From assembly GCA_002700765.1 (NCBI GenBank), contig PAEP01000015.1:18305-54935 (forward strand): 36,631 nt of DNA, in the 5' to 3' direction. The translations under genes were made by a program, and so were the position numbers. Origin of the DNA: Synechococcus sp. MED850 (GTDB taxonomy: Bacteria; Cyanobacteriota; Cyanobacteriia; PCC-6307; Cyanobiaceae). The notes below the pieces were generated by a model. The model ran no database searches. It had not been told where the DNA came from and was given only the letters and a program-made list of their open reading frames with translations. Of the stretch, positions 33,686 to 36,631 are shown piece after piece (position 1 is the stretch's first letter; each line of letters opens with the position of its first letter).

Positions 33686-35151
33686 GGCATCGGAAGCAGA
33701 GATGGCAGTGGCGTGTTCACCACCAGCTGACAGATCACGACCGTGACACCCAGGGCCACGCTCACATCGCTGAAGCGCTCTAACTCGGGGGGAGACCAGG
33801 AACGCAACGGTTGTCGTAGCAACCGCTCGATCAGAATTCCCGTTCCAACAACCAACAGACTTTTGGCTGTGGTTGCAGCGCTAAGGCCGAGGCTCACACC
33901 CAGAAGACTCGGACCGATCACCAGCAGCGACACCAGCAACCAGGGAGCGAGGAGTTTGAGGGACCGGCCGGAGGATGGGCGCATGGTTTGCCACTGATCC
34001 GGCAGCAGTCGAGCCAGCACGACAGCTGTGCCGATTCCCAGCCATCCCACCAGACCCCCGAGCTGGTCGGGCAGTGCTTTGAGCAGCGCTGCTTTGGCTC
34101 CGTAGCCGATGAACAGCGGCATTCCCACCAAGGACAGGGAGGCCAGAAGCAGCACCGGACTCATTCCCGATCGCTCCGGTTGCGTCTGCAGGACCTGCAT
34201 GTCCCGGCTGTGCATTTGACCGGCACAAAGGAACAGTGCTGCCTTCGCCAGTCCGTGGGCCATGGCGTAGAGCCCAGCCACGGCTGGAGCCATGAGCACG
34301 TAGCCCATCTGTGACACGGTGCTCCAGGCCAGGAGTCGCTTCACATCCCGCTGCACCATTGCGGCAGCGGCACCGATCACGATGCTGAAAAGGCCAAGAA
34401 TGGTCAGCTGGGTTGCAGCGATGGGATTCAGCTGCCCCAGTCGGGCCAGCGGCGCCGCCCCCGCTGTCACCACGATGCCGGACAGAAGGGCTGAGATGTC
34501 AGCCGATGCGGCGGCGTGGGTTTTTGGCAACCAGAACCCGGGCAGAAATGCCCCCGTCTTGATCAGCAAGCCGAGCGTCAGAAGGTTGATGGACAGTCCC
34601 GATGCATTCGCCGCTGCTGAGATGGCGAAATCCCCCTGATCGGCATAGATCACCAGGGTCCCGAGCAGGAAGATCAGCATCGCCAGATCGCCGAAGAGCA
34701 AATAGCGAAACGCGATCCACAGCGTGCTTGTGCGCTTGAGATCAACCACCAGCAGGAACGCGATGATCGAAATCAGCTCAATCGCGACGTAGATGCTGAT
34801 CAGATCCGCCGCGAGATAAAGCGAGTTGAGGGCACCGTGGAGCAGAAGCAGCAGCGGTGTTTTCAGGTGATTGGCATGCTCCTCCCGGGTGTGGATGGCA
34901 ACCGCCAGCGTCACCAGGGCGTTGGCGAAGATCAGGGGGATCTGCTCGCTCGCCAGACTGAGGGTCACCCCAGGTGACTCAACCAGATCGAGTGGGAGGC
35001 TGAGATCGCCAACGATCAACCAGACGGCGAGGCCAGCACTGAGGGCAGGAATGCAGAAGCGAAGCCAGCGGCCGGTGCTGGGCAGCAGGATCGCGACAAA
35101 GGCAGCAGCCAGCGGCAACAGCAACCAGGCCAGCAGAAGGGAAGGCGTCAT
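33682..35151 (-). CDS. mrpD: Mrp-type antiporter subunit D (proton-translocating, NuoN/L-like)
   Basis: From the ATG at 35151 this is a 489-residue polytopic protein of the proton-conducting transporter family: IPLIFANALVTLAVAIHTREEHA, YLAADLISIYVAIELISIIAFLLVV, LIKTGAFLPGFWLPKTHAAASADISALLSGIVV (the lysine and WLPxAH-like core) and RDVKRLLAWSTVSQMGYVLM. The frame is open further upstream, but that part is a shadow inside mrpC. ATGA overlaps join it to mrpC and mrpE. It is the only large proton-translocating subunit in this operon. Confidence 0.88.
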   Translation of the reverse strand: MTPSLLLAWLLLPLAAAFVAILLPSTGRWLRFCIPALSAGLAVWLIVGDLSLPLDLVESPGVTLSLASEQIPLIFANALVTLAVAIHTREEHANHLKTPLLLLLHGALNSLYLAADLISIYVAIELISIIAFLLVVDLKRTSTLWIAFRYLLFGDLAMLIFLLGTLVIYADQGDFAISAAANASGLSINLLTLGLLIKTGAFLPGFWLPKTHAAASADISALLSGIVVTAGAAPLARLGQLNPIAATQLTILGLFSIVIGAAAAMVQRDVKRLLAWSTVSQMGYVLMAPAVAGLYAMAHGLAKAALFLCAGQMHSRDMQVLQTQPERSGMSPVLLLASLSLVGMPLFIGYGAKAALLKALPDQLGGLVGWLGIGTAVVLARLLPDQWQTMRPSSGRSLKLLAPWLLVSLLVIGPSLLGVSLGLSAATTAKSLLVVGTGILIERLLRQPLRSWSPPELERFSDVSVALGVTVVICQLVVNTPLPSLLPMP

Positions 35152-35510
35152 TGCGACGTCTCTGCTTCGAAATCTTCGATGCGAAGCAGCGGATGCTGTT
35201 TCGCCATCTGTGAAAGCAGAGCAAGCGAGATCGCTTCCAAGGAAAAGCCGATCACGATGGCGGTGAGAATCACCGCCTGCGGGAACGGATCGGAGAAGGC
35301 GCGGCCGGCCGCATCCGCTTGGCTCAGCACGGGAGTGGCAACACCTGTTCGTGCGGCGATCAGCACGAACAAGGCAATCACTCCAGTGCCCGCCACGTCG
35401 ATGGCGAACAGCTTTTGCAGGAGCTTGGAACTGAGGCAAAACGCCAGTGTTCCGATGAGACAGGTGATCACACCCACGGAGAGCGCGATCACGTCGAACG
35501 CGGAAACCAT
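35148..35510 (-). CDS. mrpC: Mrp-type antiporter subunit C (NuoK-like)
   Basis: This 120-residue protein has three helices and the MnhC/NuoK pattern: VGVITCLIGTLAFCLSSKLLQKLFAIDVAGTGVIALFVLIA and DPFPQAVILTAIVIGFSLEAISLALL. It is the first gene of the operon C-D-E-F-G-DUF4040-B. The ATG at 35510 is divergent from the UreH-like transporter gene, leaving 85 bases for two promoters. Confidence 0.85.
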   Translation of the reverse strand: MVSAFDVIALSVGVITCLIGTLAFCLSSKLLQKLFAIDVAGTGVIALFVLIAARTGVATPVLSQADAAGRAFSDPFPQAVILTAIVIGFSLEAISLALLSQMAKQHPLLRIEDFEAETSQ

Positions 35511-35595
35511 GGCGTTCTCGGTTTGGGTCTCAGGTTAGATCCGCGTCAGTGTGCTGTCAGGTGTCGTGCAGAATTCCCTTCTGTGCACGCCCGCC

Positions 35596-36264
35596 ATGCT
35601 GATCTCTCTGCTGACGGGATTCGCCGCTGGCGCCGCACATGTGGTCGGTGGTGCCGATCATCTCGTGGCGATGGCGCCGTTCTCCATCGATCGCCCCTGG
35701 CGTGCGATTCGCTCCGGTTTGGCCTGGGGAGCCGGGCATTCCGTCGGAGTGGTTGTGCTGGCCCTGGTCGCACTCTTCGTCAAGGATCTGGCCCCTGTGG
35801 AGGCCATGTCGGCCTGGGCTGAATTCCTTGTCGGTCTGTCGTTGCTGGTTGTGGGCACGCTGGCTGTGCGCACAGCCTTTGGACTGGAGCTGCACACCCA
35901 TGAGCATCGCCATGGTGGTGAGCCCCAGCATCGCCATTTGCATCTGCATGTCAGAGGTCAGCAGGATCACCGCCGCCATGCCCATGCCGCCTCAGGTCTT
36001 GGACTGCTGCATGGTCTGGCTGGTGCAAGTCATCTTTTGGCGGTGATCCCTGCGCTGGCCCTTCCGACTCACGGAGCGATCGCTTATCTCGTTGCCTATC
36101 TGGCCGGGTCGGTTGCAGCGATGTTGATCGTGGTGACGTCCCTGTCCCTGCTGTCGATGACCCTTGGGGCTCGGCTCCTGCCGTTGTTTGTTGGCGTCAC
36201 CGGTGCCCTGTCCATCGCGACAGGAGCCATCTGGTTGCAAAAAACTTCTGCTGTGGTGTTCTAG
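35596..36264 (+). CDS. UreH/NiCoT-like metal transporter family membrane protein
   Basis: This 222-residue protein has about six helices. The first has the UreH-type motif HVVGGADHLVAM (H-x5-DH, compare HX4DH in nickel/cobalt permeases). A His-rich cytoplasmic or periplasmic loop at about residues 97-134 (LHTHEHRHGG, HRHLHLHV and RRHAHA) suggests metal binding. A second HGLAGASHLLAV follows. A nickel or cobalt role is plausible and is supported by the convergent Ni-SOD protease gene 55 bases away. The ATG at 35596 is preferred over the upstream GTG/ATG frame from 35551. Substrate is inferred, not shown. Confidence 0.75.
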   Translation: MLISLLTGFAAGAAHVVGGADHLVAMAPFSIDRPWRAIRSGLAWGAGHSVGVVVLALVALFVKDLAPVEAMSAWAEFLVGLSLLVVGTLAVRTAFGLELHTHEHRHGGEPQHRHLHLHVRGQQDHRRHAHAASGLGLLHGLAGASHLLAVIPALALPTHGAIAYLVAYLAGSVAAMLIVVTSLSLLSMTLGARLLPLFVGVTGALSIATGAIWLQKTSAVVF

Positions 36265-36319
36265 TCGCGTTGATCTGGACTTCGGTGTCAGGGGAGCTGC
36301 TGCGGTGTTCGTCAGCCTC

Positions 36320-36631
36320 CTAGCGCAACACGGCTGTGACAACACCGATCAGCTGTGAACGCTCCACCAACCCGAACTGACGGCTGTCGGTGCTCGCCGG
36401 GGGATTGTCGCCTCGTAGGTCCATCAATCCATCTCGACATCCAGCCAGACGTTTGATGATGCGTATCCCCGTTTGTTGTGGATGCCAACTCACAACAATG
36501 GTTCCGCAAGCTGGCAGGTCCTCGTCCGCGTTCACCGCTCGAACAAGCACATGGTCACCGGCGTTCAGGACAGGCTTCATTGAAAAGCCGTCAACACACA
36601 TGTGTTGACGGCGACGAAGGATGAACAGCAG
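36320..36631 (-). CDS. sodX: Nickel-type superoxide dismutase maturation protease (SodX-like), 5' cut by window edge
   Basis: The minus-strand frame is open to the last base of the window, so the true start lies outside; 103 residues are visible. The visible N-terminal part has LLFILRRRQH and the S26 signal-peptidase motif DGFSMKPVLNAGDHVLV with the catalytic Ser. A Lys in IRIIKRLAG is the partner base, and LRGDNPPASTDSRQFG is the usual S26 box. Short S26 proteins of this kind cleave the leader of Ni-SOD so that its N-terminal nickel hook can form. The ATG at 36601 is internal to the frame. sodN is expected close by but lies beyond the window. Confidence 0.82.
   Translation of the reverse strand: MLFILRRRQHMCVDGFSMKPVLNAGDHVLVRAVNADEDLPACGTIVVSWHPQQTGIRIIKRLAGCRDGLMDLRGDNPPASTDSRQFGLVERSQLIGVVTAVLR

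Overview
The window reads as chromosomal DNA from a marine picocyanobacterium, most likely a high-GC Synechococcus. This is inferred from the gene families, not from a database match. The markers are a ClpP/ClpR pair with the catalytic serine lost in ClpR, a DUF4359 protein, an FtsZ/FtsQ/Ddl division cluster, a nickel-superoxide-dismutase maturation protease, a cyanobacterial-type Mrp antiporter operon, and dense packing with many start/stop overlaps. Both ends are cut inside genes: comEC on the left and a sodX-like protease on the right. No CRISPR array, prophage, integrase or intact insertion sequence was found.

Layout. 1-4.3 kb: the comEC 3' end, tRNA-Ser(CGA), a small ABM-fold protein, an 85-residue orphan, and two surface-polysaccharide genes (a GT4 glycosyltransferase and a lipid-carrier sugar transferase). 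4.3-8.9 kb, minus strand: cobD/cbiB, ilvC, clpP, clpR and a PIN-TRAM membrane protein. 9.0-11.1 kb: hemW and panB, which overlap tail to tail, then the SRP RNA gene. 11.1-16.2 kb, minus strand: ftsZ, ftsQ, an unknown membrane protein, ddl and miaB. 16.2-18.4 kb: an enolase-superfamily epimerase and a DUF1611 protein that together look like the DgcA/DgcN D-glutamate pair. Then come tRNA-His, a DUF4359 protein, a CodA-like amidohydrolase and a GlcD-like FAD oxidase. 21.6-26.0 kb, minus strand: a pentapeptide-repeat protein, folC, argD, tRNA-Leu(CAA) and murA. 26.1-28.2 kb: tRNA-Leu(CAG) preceded by a perfect hairpin, a 1.2 kb AT-richer stretch with no clear gene, a DUF1330 protein and a small unknown protein. 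28.2-31.5 kb: a SpoU methyltransferase, lpd and trpC. 31.5-35.5 kb, minus strand: a seven-gene Mrp operon in which every junction overlaps by 1 or 4 bases. 35.6-36.6 kb: a UreH/NiCoT-like metal transporter converging on the SodX-like protease.

How the genes may work together. The best candidate for an under-described system is the dgcA-dgcN pair. In the known route D-glutamate is N-acetylated and epimerised to N-acetyl-L-glutamate, an arginine precursor. The window also carries argD from that pathway, and ddl and murA from peptidoglycan synthesis, a natural source of D-amino acids. A second candidate is the amidohydrolase/FAD-oxidase pair, whose substrate is unknown. The transporter and the SodX-like protease suggest a nickel supply and Ni-SOD locus at the right edge. 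The Mrp operon lacks a full-length MrpA and instead carries a free-standing DUF4040 subunit with an unusual soluble tail. The segments beside the tRNA genes hold the small, patchy-looking genes and the noncoding DNA, as expected where accessory sequence collects.
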